64,000 nucleotides of DNA from Romanomermis culicivorax (Eukaryota; Nematoda; Enoplea; Mermithida; Mermithidae): positions 316,011-380,010 of the forward strand of contig CAWUHX010000076.1 of NCBI GenBank assembly GCA_963922205.1, given 5' to 3'. Within the stretch, counting starts at the first letter, position 1. The number at the start of each line of letters is the position of its first letter. Position numbers and translations under genes: made by a program. The notes beneath the pieces are model-generated. The model was not told the origin of the DNA, searched no databases, and saw only the letters and a list, made by a program, of their open reading frames with translations. Shown piece after piece: positions 22,432 through 33,181 of the stretch.

Positions 22432-23149
22432 CGTTAAAAAAGCCTGTAAATTAATAATATTTTTGATATTTCAAATGGTATCCATATTAATTTTTAAAAT
22501 CAAAATATTTGTAAAATCAACGTACTGTAAGCCTCGCAGGGGGCCCTCAATGCCGAAATAAACATTATGAATATGGCCTCCATTCCTAATTTGATATTGT
22601 CTTTGGCATCGTCATCGGCATACATGTACAAGTATAAGAATAAGAATGATTCTTCTTCTATTTTTCCTATTTATACCTCTTTGCCCTCATTAAACCTTTT
22701 CTGGTTTTTCCTGCTTTTTTTGGTTGAATCTTTTTGGTTTTTCTTTGAAAATTCTAGTTTTTAGGTTATCCTAGAAAACTATCAAAATAATAATAAGCAC
22801 TACCTTAATTGTTTTGGTAAAGTGTCTCTTGCCACCATGTTTTATAGAATTTTTGACCTTTTCTAGCCTTTCTAATTGGTTTTACGATCTAAATGGGTCA
22901 GCTACCTAATTTTTTTTATGTTTGCTCTGGAAAACACTCTGTATACAAAATTACATCTACCTGTATAAATCATTATGCATTATATAATGTATCAATCTCT
23001 ATACGTAGAGTAGCCTTCATGTATCTCTAGCCTCGATGATTTAGTAGACCTTTAACCTCCTGGTACAGTTTTTGGGTATATACGCCTTGTGTTCTCTTTT
23101 GCTTTCTTTCTTTTTTCCTTCTTTCCTTCAAATATTTTTGTAGTATAAG

Positions 23150-23480
23150 TTGTGCTTTCTACACCTAGGATATTTTCGCATCTCAAGTGTTCAATTTTCT
23201 ACACACTTTTCATGTCGACCTTGGTCATTTTCATGACCTTATAGGTATAAACCCATAGGAATAATGTTTCAAGTTTTATAGACTCTTAGAGTTTTTATAT
23301 GTGGAATTGAGCATTCTGATCCCAAAGACTGTTCTAATTTGGATGATCGTTCAGCATGCAGGGCTTCCGATTAGCTTTTCTGTTAACCTGCAGATGGCGG
23401 ACCTCTCATTTTGGAGCCCGAGGGCGCTTTTTTTGGAAGACTTCTTCCATGGGTGGAGGGAGTCGTTTTTATACATGCTT
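23150..23480 (-). repeat. Diverged extra copy of part of the Polinton terminal repeat
   Basis: The sequence parallels 23690-24085 of the right terminal repeat: a CACACTTTTCATG.. block, GAATAATGTTTCA, TATAGACTCT, then CCTGCAGATGG and GTCGTTTTTATACATGCTT in the same order. Divergence is clearly greater than between left and right repeats. It looks like an old tandem duplication just inside the right end. Confidence 0.6.
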
Positions 23481-23624
23481 TCTTTTTTTCCATTTTGGTT
23501 CCCATTATCATTATTATTTTTTATTTTTGTACACTATTTTTTTACAAATTTATTTTTTATTTTTTTATTTTTTGTAACACTATTTTTGCAATAAACAAAA
23601 CATAATACATTGCTTTAAAAGTTT

Positions 23625-24408
23625 CACAATAAACCAAAAATGTTGCATCGAATTAAAAATTTTTCCTTTTGATATGTAAAGAATTTTGAACTCTCCAAAT
23701 TTTCCACACGCTTTTTATGCTCAGCTCGTTCCAGTCATTTTTCTATAAAAGACCTTCGTGGTCTACATGCTTTTTATGCCCAGCTTGTTCTGGTCAATTT
23801 TCTATAAACAACCTTCTCGGTCATTTTTGGCAGACAATCAACTTTATACACATGCACCCATGAGAATAATGTTTCATCGCGTATAGACTCTCGAGATTTC
23901 ACTCATAAAACAGACCATTACTGACCAATTTGACCATTCTAACATTTATTGACTTGAACAATCATTCAGGCATGGGACCTCCAAACATATTTACGCCTGC
24001 AGGTGGTGCCCTTTTGTCAAAGGGGTCCAGGGCGCAAATTTTTGAAAGACCCTCTGCCCACGCAGGAAGTCGTTTTTATACATGCTTCCTTTTTATTCCT
24101 TTTCCATTTTTCTGTTCACTTTAGCTTTCCTTTTCCATTTTCCGTTCATCATCAATCTTCCTTTTCCACCTACAGTAACACAACTATTACCCTAACTCCA
24201 CTATTACCATAATACAAAAATTACTGTAATTCTACTGTTATGGTAACTCCAGAACCTATATGCTTAACCATACGACCTATAAATCGACAAAAAATCGACC
24301 GCATATGCTTACCATATGACCTATAAATCAGCCAAAAATGACAAATTATAGGTCGTACACAAAAGATAGGGATATCCTTAACCATACGACCTATACGGTC
24401 TGGCCTGA
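23625..24408 (-). repeat. Right terminal inverted repeat of the Polinton
   Basis: Reverse complement of 9665-10452. Shared features include the tandem GCTTTTTATG/CTATAAA units, CATGGGACCTCCAAACATATTTACG, and the outer CCATACGACCTATA blocks. Confidence 0.85.
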
Positions 24409-25579
24409 CTACTGTGGTACCGCGCGGTGCTGGCAGGCGCCACCTTTTAGTATGGATAGAACAACTGGCACTGCGTGGGATCCTGCGGTGCCGCGCGGTG
24501 AAGTATGACAGGGCCTTTAGACAAAGAAGCATCCTGTATACCTAGAACTTACTTGGTTGGGCATTAATCCAGGTTCGAAAAATATTTGAATGACAGTTCA
24601 GGTTGTACAAATATCTGCAGCTCCCAAAACGATACACGACATAGGACGATATTTTTTTCACAGCCATACTGTAGGAATGTATGAACAAAAGCGTAAAAAT
24701 ATATAATTCCGTGGCATCGGGTGCTCGGGAATGCATCCAAACAGGATTTTTCTTTTTTTGCTCTCATTTTCGGCAATTTAAACTTTTTTCCATAGTGTAG
24801 AATGTTCATTTGTGAAAAAATTAATGCATCAAACTATAGTTCATAGTTATTTGATAATTCTAGAGTACAGATAATAAACGTATCACAAGGGGTAGATAAG
24901 GGCCACCTGGAAAATGCGGTCACTTATGAGCAATTTCCATAAGTATGCCTTCTTCAGAAATGTGCAGCTCCTGAAACAATGCAAAAATTTCGATGAAACT
25001 TTATTCAAGAAGTAAAAATGCAGGAGCTACAAAATATGAAAATCCAATTCTGCGCTCCGATGGAAAGGTGCTCTGGAGTACACATAAACAAAATTTTTTC
25101 AATTTTGACGGCTCTTTTTCGACACTTTAAACTGTCTGAAAAAGTGTAGTATGCAATGATTTACTGAAAACATTACAAAAAAATAGCTCATTCTCTATGG
25201 TCTAAAATGAATATTCATCTATCGAATGAGATCAATCCGATCCTAAAATATCGCTTGACTAGCAAGATCACTGAAAAATGCCAGAAACACAGCAATTTTC
25301 AAACTTTGGAAAGCTGTAGCCGTGTAAATTTCCGTTTTCAAGTAAAATCAATGACACCATGGAACTCAGCGCACGAAACTACTCAAAATATATAATTTTG
25401 AGATATGATTAATTTCCAACTTATCACAGGGGGAGTAGGATTTCTCAGAAATCGTATCATAAGACTTGCGGAATCTGGTATGTTGTCTTCAGAACGTTTT
25501 ATCAAGTTTATATCGTTAGAGTAGTTTTCGCTCTCTCTCGGAAGCTAACTGTAAAATTTTTCAACGTTTCCTTCCTGGG
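24409..25579. other. Intergenic, no gene
   Basis: A GC-rich patch at 24418-24505 has two CCGCGCGGTG direct repeats. The rest is AT-rich. Sequence similar to 58960-59260 (AACTT[TA]..TTGG.TTGGG.ATTAATCC) suggests a further, undefined repeat family. No coding evidence. Confidence 0.4.
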
Positions 25580-25762
25580 CCCTGTTTTTTTTCCCCCGGG
25601 CCCAGCGTTTTTTTTTTGTGCACGGACATTTGTGCCAATTGGCACAAGAGGCCAAAAAAATTTGTGCCAATGGCACAAAAAATTTTTTTTACTAAAGACA
25701 TACTGAAAACTGCGGAAAAGTTTTAGAGGCCAAAAGTTTGATGAAAAGTTATTGTTTCACGC

Positions 25763-26790
25763 CACTGTTTTTTTTTTCCCCCGGGCCTTTTCCCCAAATG
25801 GGGAAAGGGGTCAAAATTTTTTTCCCCATTTTCCCGAACTCGTTTTTTTTAGCTTAAAAATGCTCACAGACGCTTTATTTAGGTGTTTTTGAGCTTTTTA
25901 AAGCCTTCTGGTGTTTTTAGACCCGTTAATTCATTAAAATTGAGGAAAAAATTGAAATTTTCGAGTTCAAAGTTTAATCTACAAGCATTGGAACAAATTT
26001 TCAAGTAAACTATCCAAAAGCATAATGACTTTGAGAATTACACGAGAAATCGATGGTTAGGTTCTCTATGATGACAAGTGAGAACCCAAAATGGATGTTA
26101 ATCTTTCCGGCGCGAAGCGCCGGAAAAATTTTTTGGGTATTGATATTCTGCGACGCTGGAAAATCAATTTTCCGAACATTTATTTCAAGAATTAGATTTG
26201 AATTTTGTGTTCAAAAGTCGTAATTTCTAGAATTTTACTTGAAAAATTTTAAAACCAGTATAATTTATTTGTAAACTCTCATGCTTGGTCGAAAATATAT
26301 GAGTATGCAGGGTATAAATTTCCGATTCCGAAAGATATTTCCATGAAGCGTTTGAGTTGATTTTACGTTAGAAAAGAAATAATCGCATCAAAAAGCTTAG
26401 AGACTTGACGTACTGATCTTTCTCAAAAGGAAAAAATGCGAATCTTCATTAAATATCATGATAAAATATTGAAGATTACCAATGAAAACATGAGATAATA
26501 TGTTCAAGATGATGAAAACTATTATAGATTATATGATAAATGAAGGTAGACGTGCTAAAAGCCGCGCCTGAGCTAAGTAATGCATAATAATGATTATTAA
26601 AGTAATAAACGGCGCGAAGCGCCGGAAAATTTTGAGATTATGACATTCTAAAATGCACCAAAATGCATCTTTTCTGTATCCGATCCCCAAAATTTTCTTC
26701 CCCAAATGGGGAAAGAGCCCATAAATTTTTTCCCCTTTCCGAATTTTTTTTTCCCGAAAAAGCACGATTTGGGGAAAAAAAAAAACAGTG
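25763..26790. mobile_element. Family E hAT-type element, inner copy (E1)
   Basis: CACTGTTTTTTTT at 25763 pairs with AAAAAAAAAACAGTG ending at 26790. The exact 8-bp duplication TTTCACGC is at 25755-25762 and 26791-26798. The element is 1028 bases with no transposase. It carries two GC hairpins (26107-26123 and 26610-26625) and subterminal TTCCCC/GGGGAA words. Confidence 0.85.
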
Positions 26791-26805
26791 TTTCACGCAT
26801 ACCTG

Positions 26806-27818
26806 CAGGGTTGGCAAGACCTGGGTTTTTGGGTTTTTGGGATTTTCTGGGTTTTTCTGGGTGCATTTTTTTGACAAAATTTGGGTTTTTGGGTTTTTCT
26901 TAATTCTTTTAAAATGAGGATTTCATCGTTAATTTGAGGATTTCATCGTTAATTTCCCTGTGGCAAATCCAGAACGTGATTGAGGATTTCATCGTTAATT
27001 TCCCTGTGGCAAATCCAGAACTAGCTGACCAAAAAAGTGCTGTGTATCAAGAATTGACGCAATACATGATTGAGGCAAAATTACAAAAGCAAAATAACTC
27101 ATTTCGCTACCAGACCAGATGCTCGTCAAAAAGAAAAAGTCTGTCCTTGAGTAGTGGCTCACGGATGGAGCTGACTGGCCGCTGATGCAACGAATCGCTC
27201 TGAAGGTACACATAGATAACGTGTTATTTGTTTCAATGTATTACATGTATAAAAAATTAATTGAGGTTTTTTCGCTCGTTGTCTCTACCGCATCTTCGGA
27301 AAGAAACTTCTCTACCTTTGGCTTCATACATTCCAAGCTGCGAAATCAATTGTCGACGGAAACAGTGCGCAAACTGGTATTCGTTAAGACAAACTTTGGG
27401 CTGCTAGAAAGTTCCCGTGACTGTGAATCTGATGAAGTGAGCGAAGCCGAAGCGTGAAATTTGATTTCCGTAATTTTCAATTTTTTAAAGTGACATTTCA
27501 ATTTTTAGTGTTTAGATCATGCAATAAAAAATTCAATAAACAGCCAATCGTTTTAATGAGCCAAATCGATAAAATCGTCGTGCAATGTGCAGTCGCGTGA
27601 CTCGTGTAAATATGTTACAACCAAATGTATAGTCAGTCTTGAACACTGTTCAGCAATTTAATACACTTTATACGTTAAAAATAACATTCTCATATATATT
27701 TTAAGTAAAATGATCATTCATTAGTACAAAACTGGAACAAAAACCCTAGAAAAACCCACCAAAAACCCAGAAAAACCCAAAAATGAAGATTTCAAAAACT
27801 GGGTTTTTGCCAACCCTG
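26806..27818 (+). mobile_element. hAT element G, internally deleted
   Basis: Perfect 12-base inverted termini CAGGGTTGGCAA (26806 and, reversed, ending 27818) are flanked by the exact 8-bp duplication CATACCTG (26798-26805 and 27819-27826). The subterminal word GGGTTTTT/AAAAACCC is repeated near both ends. It contains the C-terminal part of a hAT transposase. A 20-base unit GAGGATTTCATCGTTAATTT occurs three times between about 26914 and 27002. Confidence 0.92.
27185..27457 (+). pseudogene. hAT transposase C-terminal dimerisation domain
   Basis: The frame contains 'VVSTASSERNFSTFGFIHSK' followed by 'LRNQLSTETVRKLVFVKTN', the signature of the hAT-family C-terminal dimerisation region. A short preceding block (26995-27185, 'KSAVYQELTQYMIEAKL') in another frame is probably more of the same protein. 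The N-terminal BED finger and the catalytic DDE core are missing, so no activity is possible. It lies inside hAT element G. Confidence 0.85.
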
Positions 27819-28072
27819 CATACCTGTACTTGGGGGGGGAGTTGGGGAGGACCCCCCTCAACTCGGCCATTCCTGTACCCAAAATCATTCCCCCCCCCCC
27901 AACCCCCCCCCCCCCCCAGTTGGGAAAAAATTAAAAAAATTTGCCAAAAAGTGTGTTTTTTGGCTTTTTTTGGGAAAAATTTCGACTTTTTCCTACCCCC
28001 CCCCCCAAATTTCGGATTTACCCCCCCCCCCCCCCCCCAACTGGTCGGAGGTCTTACAGGTATGGTTTCACG

Positions 28073-28640
28073 CATTAATTTTTTGTAAAAATCGTGCCCA
28101 ACTTTTCAGCTAACCATGTCAGTGAGAAGAGAAAAAACTGTGCAACAAAATTGTTCACGAAATCCCAAAAGGAAATGGAATCCTGAGACAATTTAAATAG
28201 CTCTAGAATTGTTCAGGAAGTTCAAATTGATTCAATTTTCGACTACGAACATATATCTATGTTTTGTTTATTTAACAACCATGTAAAGACTAGAGAAAAT
28301 AAAGTCGAAAATCGTGTTAATTTTTGCCATTATCAACGATATCGATTTTTCTATTTGAATCAATCAAACACAAAAAGTAACAATTTCAGTTTTAAATCCG
28401 AATCTGACTGAATGAAGAGAGAATATTCAGAATTTCTTTTGACTCATCAGTCTTGACAGCCTATAAAATTTGCTGCAACGATACTAATACACTGTTCAAA
28501 GAGAAATCGTTCGTGTTCGGGTCAAATTTACGAATAGGAAATATTATATAAATTGATTCGGCGCGAAGCGCCGAAAAATTTCTGCGTTTTCAGCCCCTAA
28601 AACGTCTAAAAATCAAGAAAATTTAATGTCTGACCAGCCA
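28073..28640. other. Interior of family F, no gene
   Basis: AT-rich sequence belonging to element F between the nested block and its right subterminal region. No supported frame. Confidence 0.5.
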
Positions 28641-29715
28641 AAAAAATTTGTGCCAATTGGCACAAACGCTCAAAATTTTTTGTGCCATTCCAAATTTTTT
28701 TGTGCCAAAAACCATGTTTTGGCACAAAAAAAACACTGCCCGGGCCTTTCCCCCAAATGGGGAAAGGGATCAAAATTTTTTTCCCCATTTTCCCGAAGTC
28801 GTTTTTTTCGCTTAAAAATGCTCACAGGTGCTTTATTTACGTGTTTTTGAGCTTTTTCAAGCCTTCTGGTGTTTTCAGACCCGTTAATTCATTAAAATTC
28901 AGGAAAAAATTGAAATTTTCGAGTTCAAAGTTTAATCTACAAGCATTGAAACAAACTTTCAAGCAAACTATCCAAAAGCATAATGACTTTGAATTACATG
29001 AGAAATCGATAGTTAAGTCCTCTATGATGACAAGTGAGAACCCAAAACGGATGTTAATCTTTCCGGCGCTTGGCGCCGGAAAAATTTTTTGGGTATTGAT
29101 ATTCTGCGACGCTGGAAAATCAATTTTCCGAACGTTTATTTCAAGAATTAGATTTGAATTTTGTGTTCAAAAGTCGTAATTTCTAGAATTTTACTTGAAC
29201 AATTTTAAAACCAGTATAATTTATTTGTAAACTCTCATACTTGGTCGAAAATATTTGAGTAAGCAGAGTATAAATTTCCGAAAGATATTTCCATGAAGCA
29301 TTTGAATTGATTTTACGTTAGAAAAGAAATAATTGCATCAAAAAGCTTAGAGACTTGACGTATTGATCTTTCTCAAACGGAAAAAATGCGAATCTTCATT
29401 AAATATCATGATAAAATATTGAGGATTACCAATGAAAACATGAAATAATACGTTCAAGATGATGAAAACTATTATAGATTATATGATAAATGAAGGTAGA
29501 CATGCTAAAAGCCGCGCCTGGGCTAAGTAATGCATAATAATGATTATTAAAGTTATAATCGGCGCGGAGCGCCGGAAAATTTTGAGATTATGACCTTCTA
29601 AAATGCACCAAAATGCATCTTTTCTGTATCCGATCCCCCAAATTTTTCCAAAATTTTTTTTCCCTTTTCCGAATTTTTTTTCCCCAAAAAGCACGATTTG
29701 GGGAAAAAAACAGTC

Positions 29716-31157
29716 CAATCAGTGGAGCACAGTTTTTTCCTCAATCGACCATTTTTGAGGAACTTATTTTGAAATTGAGGAAAATTTTTTTGTGCTTAGG
29801 CACCACTTTGAGGGAAAATTTTTTGATGGTTTCCTGTCTGAAGATGCATTTTACGCGTTATAAAACTGTAAATTGTCGGAATTTTCCGGCGCTTCGCGTC
29901 GAATTTTAATTATTTGATAATTTTTCTACATTATTCCGATGCGCGGTTAGAAAATTTCATTGTAGCTAATGCTTATAGCTTTCAATTATCAAGATATTAT
30001 GGATAAATGTTTGATCCTGACCTGTGTCGATTTTTTGAGAATTTGACGAAAAGCAAGATTTTTCTCGGTTATTTTCCCAAAGTCTTTTTGTGGTCTCTAA
30101 AAAGATTGTGACATTTGTGTGATTCATTTTTCGAGTCCAAGTGGGAATTCTTGCTGGTTGAAGAATCAAAATTCGTGGTTGCTTTCCTAGTTTTTGAATT
30201 GTAGTCTGCCCGACTGAAAATTCATCGAATTCACTGAAGAATTAAACCTTCCGTATGTCTAGGAAATAAAAGTTGGAAAGGTTCATTTTCCAGTGTTCCA
30301 GAATAGATTTTGAGCGATTTTTAAGCAAGGAGACTAAAAAATTGATTTTTCCTCATGAGAAAAATTTTTTTGGGGTTTGTCCTCAAATGGGGCAAAAAGT
30401 TTTGAGCAAAAAAAACACTGCAGTGGAGTGTTTTTTCTGCCAACTGCCGAACATGGGCGTAGCGACATGGGGTGCAATTGAACCCCATAGGCTGAATGAA
30501 TGTTTAGAAAAAATTTTGCCAAGTTATCAAGTCACCATTGCAATGCAACGCCTGAGGGAACATTCACTATGCTATTGCTGGCTCGGCCTCGGTCGGATTT
30601 TTTGTGAAAAAAGAGCAAAGCGAGTGTCGGAATTCGCTGCTATTTCAAACTATTTCTAAGGAGGCCAGTAAGATTGACTCTTTTGATATATTGAACATTT
30701 TTGCGGAAGTTTCTCGTCGCATTAAACTATAATAAAATATTGTGATTTACAATCTGACAACAGCTTAATGCTGCCTAATTTATGTAACAGTGCTACTATA
30801 TGTAGTGAGTAAAAATTTTCTAGTGCACCCCTTAGGAAAAAATCCTGGCTACGCCTATGCTCCCAAAACATGGTTTTTGACACAAAGAATTTTGAGCATT
30901 TGTATCTATTGGCACAAATTCTTTCAGTGATCTAAGGCTAAATTCCCTTGATTTGAGGCATCTTTGTGGCGGGAAACAGTGGCTTTTACAGGGAAGCAGT
31001 GTTTTTTTCGCCAAAAACTTTTTGCCCATTCGAGGAAAACTCCTAAAAAGTGTTTCCACATGGGGAAAAATCAATTTTCCTAATTTCTTCGCTTAAAAAT
31101 CGTTTAAAATCATTCCTGATGTGTTTTTAAACGTTTCTCATTATTTTGCATCTTCTT
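29716..31157. repeat. Fragments of further word-array elements and family H copy 1
   Basis: 29720-29850 shows the word TTGAGGAA/TTCCTCAA four times. 29886-29901 is a GC hairpin. 29935-30300 is family H, which recurs inverted at 33570-33930 and in direct orientation at 36370-36640 and 59675-59860. Around 30400-30440 two element ends abut (AAAAAAAACACTG then GGAGTGTTTTTT), and 30985-31040 holds another CAGTGTTTTTTT start. No gene is supported, and the 128-codon frame at 30273 crosses these boundaries. Confidence 0.55.
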
Positions 31158-31196
31158 CATACATGCACCTAGAGGGGGTAGGGGGGGGTAAACCCC

Positions 31197-31650
31197 CATA
31201 CCTGTAATTGGGGAAGGTTGGGGGGACCCCCACCATACCTGTAAGACCTCCGACCAGATGGGGGGGTAAATCCGAAATTTTTTGGGGGGGGGGTATAGAA
31301 AAAAGTCGAAAGTTTTCCCAAAAAAGGTCAAAAAACATACACTTTTTTGCAAATTTTTTTAATTTTTTTTCAAACTGGGGGGGGTAAATGATTTTGGGTA
31401 CAGGGTTGGCCAAGTTGGGGGGGTCCCCCCCCCCCAAGTACAGGTATGACCCCCCACCCCCAACTTAGTCAACCCCATACTCATTTCCCCCCGCCCCAAA
31501 CTCGGATAAATTAGGAGAAAAATGGCGTTTTTTGGCCTTTTTGGGAAAATTTTCGAAATTTTTTCGACTTTTTTGGGGTTTTTTCGACCCCCCTCCCCAA
31601 AATTTTGGGTTTACCCTCCCCCCCAACCGGTCGGACCTCTTACAGGTATG
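31197..31650. mobile_element. Family A MITE, outer copy, with a second A inside
   Basis: Runs from CATACCTGTAATTGGGG to TTACAGGTATG. The interior is split at 31234 by another A element. The exact left junction is ambiguous, because the family B host itself contains CATACCTG at this point. Confidence 0.7.
31234..31448. mobile_element. Family A MITE, inner copy (inverted)
   Basis: CATACCTGTAAGACC to GTACAGGTATG, 215 bases, opposite orientation to the surrounding A copy. Flanks ACCCCCAC and ACCCCCCA are near-identical, allowing for slippage in a C run. Confidence 0.7.
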
Positions 31651-31853
31651 CCCATACCTGAGACCCTAGTTACCCCCCCTGACCAAAAAAAATCGTCGAA
31701 CACCCTCCTGAACTTTTTCCAAGACAGGTTTTTTGATGATTTTTGTGCATATTTTGTATAAAAAACAGGCTTGCAAAACTTTTTTTTTGTTTTTTGCCCA
31801 CCCGCCCCCCCCCCTACCACCTTGGAAAAAGTCCATGGATCCTTCCTTGCCGT

Positions 31854-32859
31854 CAGAGGTCCCCAAGGTCGAAAATTTAGGCAGGGGTAAATCGTAAATT
31901 TTAAGGGTAGTACTTGAAATATGCTGTGACCTTTTTTTTTTGCTCACAAATTTTTTGCGAAGGAGGGGGTGGTGCAATACTCTCACCACATACAGCTTTA
32001 AAAAATAAATAATGCCCCTACTTTATGTTCTTTACAGTCAAAAAACATTTACTATTTCAACTCCTTTTCCAGCTCCCAATCATGCAACTTCAATGCACAC
32101 GCACAGAATAGTCACACTTTGAAGACTGTCGTGCCAACTGATTCCTGCACATTTCAAGAATCGGGCACAACATACGTTTGGAAACATTATTTGAACCAGC
32201 ATCTTCAGCAGTATGGGCTTGTTCCATCACTGATAACGCTTGGAACAGTGCTTCCAATTGAAAGTCCTGATGCTGAATGTGGCTTTAGTATTATTAATCC
32301 CATTAGATTATGAACTACGAGTTTGAAACCAAGTACCACTCCTGATCCACGTCAACAGACCTCACATGTCTCAACTCATAGCTGGAAAGTATGCCACAGC
32401 TTGGGTAACCATATGCGCACAAAAGACCCAACGCAGAAGCGGGGAAAAAGAAAAGAGAGCATGAAGAGGAAGTATTTTAAAAACATAATGTTTTTCTTCC
32501 CAAGGGGTTGATTAATCACATGTACATAAGTCATTATTTCATCTCCCCGATTTCCTACAAGTAGTATATATTAATATGCTGATATCCTTTTCTAAAAATC
32601 GCTATATGGCACAGAAGTTGCATACTTTCCCATTATCATTTGCTCAGTAAATGTGTCAAAAAGAGCAGTGAGTAATTCCTCAGAATCACACATTCTGCAA
32701 TTTTTCTCGAATTACTATAACCTACTGGGGAGAGGGTGAGGTCTACCAAAATTTTTTGCTATAGTGAGCTATTTTTATGGGGATAGTAAATGAATTTCCA
32801 AATCTAAGGCGGGGGTATTACCCCGACATACGCCCCCCCCCCCACCATGGGGTGCTCTG
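31854..32859 (+). mobile_element. Family C hAT element (C1), deleted derivative
   Basis: Ends CAGAGGTCCCC (31854) and GGGGTGCTCTG (32859) are inverted. The exact 8-bp duplication CTTGCCGT lies at 31846-31853 and 32860-32867. It keeps a fragment of hAT transposase. It inserted about nine bases from the right end of MITE B1. Confidence 0.88.
32119..32313 (+). pseudogene. hAT transposase C-terminal fragment in C1
   Basis: The frame ends 'ESPDAECGFSIINPIRL'. This resembles the hAT dimerisation signature (S-x-D-x-E-x-G-F-S-x2-N-x-I), followed by a stop where the family continues. A parallel copy exists at 34340-35260. Catalytic residues are absent. Confidence 0.6.
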
Positions 32860-32962
32860 CTTGCCGTGCATGTCTTATCTTATTCCACCAAAAACCGACA
32901 TTTTTTGCAAACAGTTTCGAGCTATGGCCTCCTTATAAATAAACATTCAAGTGAGTTTACAT

Positions 32963-33181
32963 CATACCTGTAACTGGGGGGGGTGGTTGGTGGGACCCCC
33001 CAACTTGGCCAACTATACACTCAACCCCACCCCCAACCCACCATGGTCTTGGAAAAATTAGAAAAAATTGGCAAAAAAGTGCCTTTTTTGGGAAAAATTT
33101 CGACTTTTTTCGACCCTCCCCCAAAATTTCGGATTTACCCCCCCCCCCACCCCCCAGCTGGTCGGACCTCTTACAGGTATG
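32963..33181. mobile_element. Family A MITE (intact, 219 bases)
   Basis: CATACCTGTAACTGG to TTACAGGTATG, with the exact 8-bp duplication GTTTACAT at 32955-32962 and 33182-33189. This is the clearest member of the family: no coding capacity, long C/G runs, and a central A/T-rich block. Confidence 0.92.

Larger units (their letters stand above)
9665..24408. mobile_element. Polinton/Maverick element (about 14.7 kb, defective)
   Basis: Long inverted repeats bound the segment: 9665-10452 on the left matches the reverse complement of about 23625-24408 on the right, including shared blocks such as TATAGGTCGTATGG and TTTGTCATTTTTGGCTGA. Between them are Polinton hallmark genes: protein-primed DNA polymerase B (minus), a packaging ATPase, a conserved Polinton protein, and a retroviral-like integrase (plus). 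The outermost shared bases are AGGC, in keeping with the AG start of Polinton termini. A matching 6-bp target duplication could not be read, and weak similarity continues some 60 bases further out on both sides, so the exact ends are uncertain. Major and minor capsid genes and an adenain-like protease were not found. Confidence 0.9.
26798..28064. mobile_element. Family A MITE (A1), split by hAT G
   Basis: The element starts CATACCTGTA and ends TTACAGGTATG at 28064. The exact 8-bp duplication GTTTCACG is at 26790-26797 and 28065-28072. Its own length is about 246 bases (27819-28064), dominated by C and G runs. Its first eight bases were duplicated when hAT G inserted, leaving CATACCTG on both sides of G. 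Confidence 0.85.
25603..28738. mobile_element. Family F hAT-type element, interrupted by E1, A1 and G
   Basis: Termini CAGCGTTTTTTTTTGTGC (25603) and GGCACAAAAAAAACACTG (to 28738) are inverted. An exact 8-bp duplication CCCGGGCC lies at 25595-25602 and 28739-28746. Near both ends the word TTGTGCCA/TGGCACAA occurs repeatedly in both orientations (25625-25690, 28655-28730). A GGCGC-GAA-GCGCC hairpin is at 28559. There is no transposase, so this is non-autonomous. Confidence 0.8.
25580..29715. mobile_element. Family E element, outer copy (E2), interrupted by a nest
   Basis: The left end starts CCCTGTTTTTTTTCCCCCGGGCC (25580 on). The interior resumes at 28739 and ends near 29711-29715 (CAGTC). 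The body 28755-29640 is a close copy of 25790-26700. Terminal word TTCCCC/GGGGAA repeats in both orientations near both ends. No clear target duplication was found, so ends are approximate. Open frames inside are not conserved as coding. Confidence 0.65.
31158..32876. mobile_element. Family B MITE (B1), containing A and C insertions
   Basis: Starts CATACATGCAC and ends GTGCATGTCTT, with 7-of-8 matching flanks ATCTTCTT (31150-31157) and ATCTTATT (32877-32884). The body matches the uninterrupted copy at 40839-41103, including 'TTTTTGTGCATATTTTGTAT'. It is split by a doubly nested family A copy and by the 1-kb family C element. Confidence 0.8.

Noticed and set aside
28682..29179. 165-codon plus-strand frame
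   Set aside because: It lies across the F/E2 junction in non-coding transposon sequence, and the parallel copy E1 does not preserve the frame.
30273..30659. 128-codon plus-strand frame
   Set aside because: It crosses at least two transposon boundaries near 30400-30440 and has no recognisable domain.
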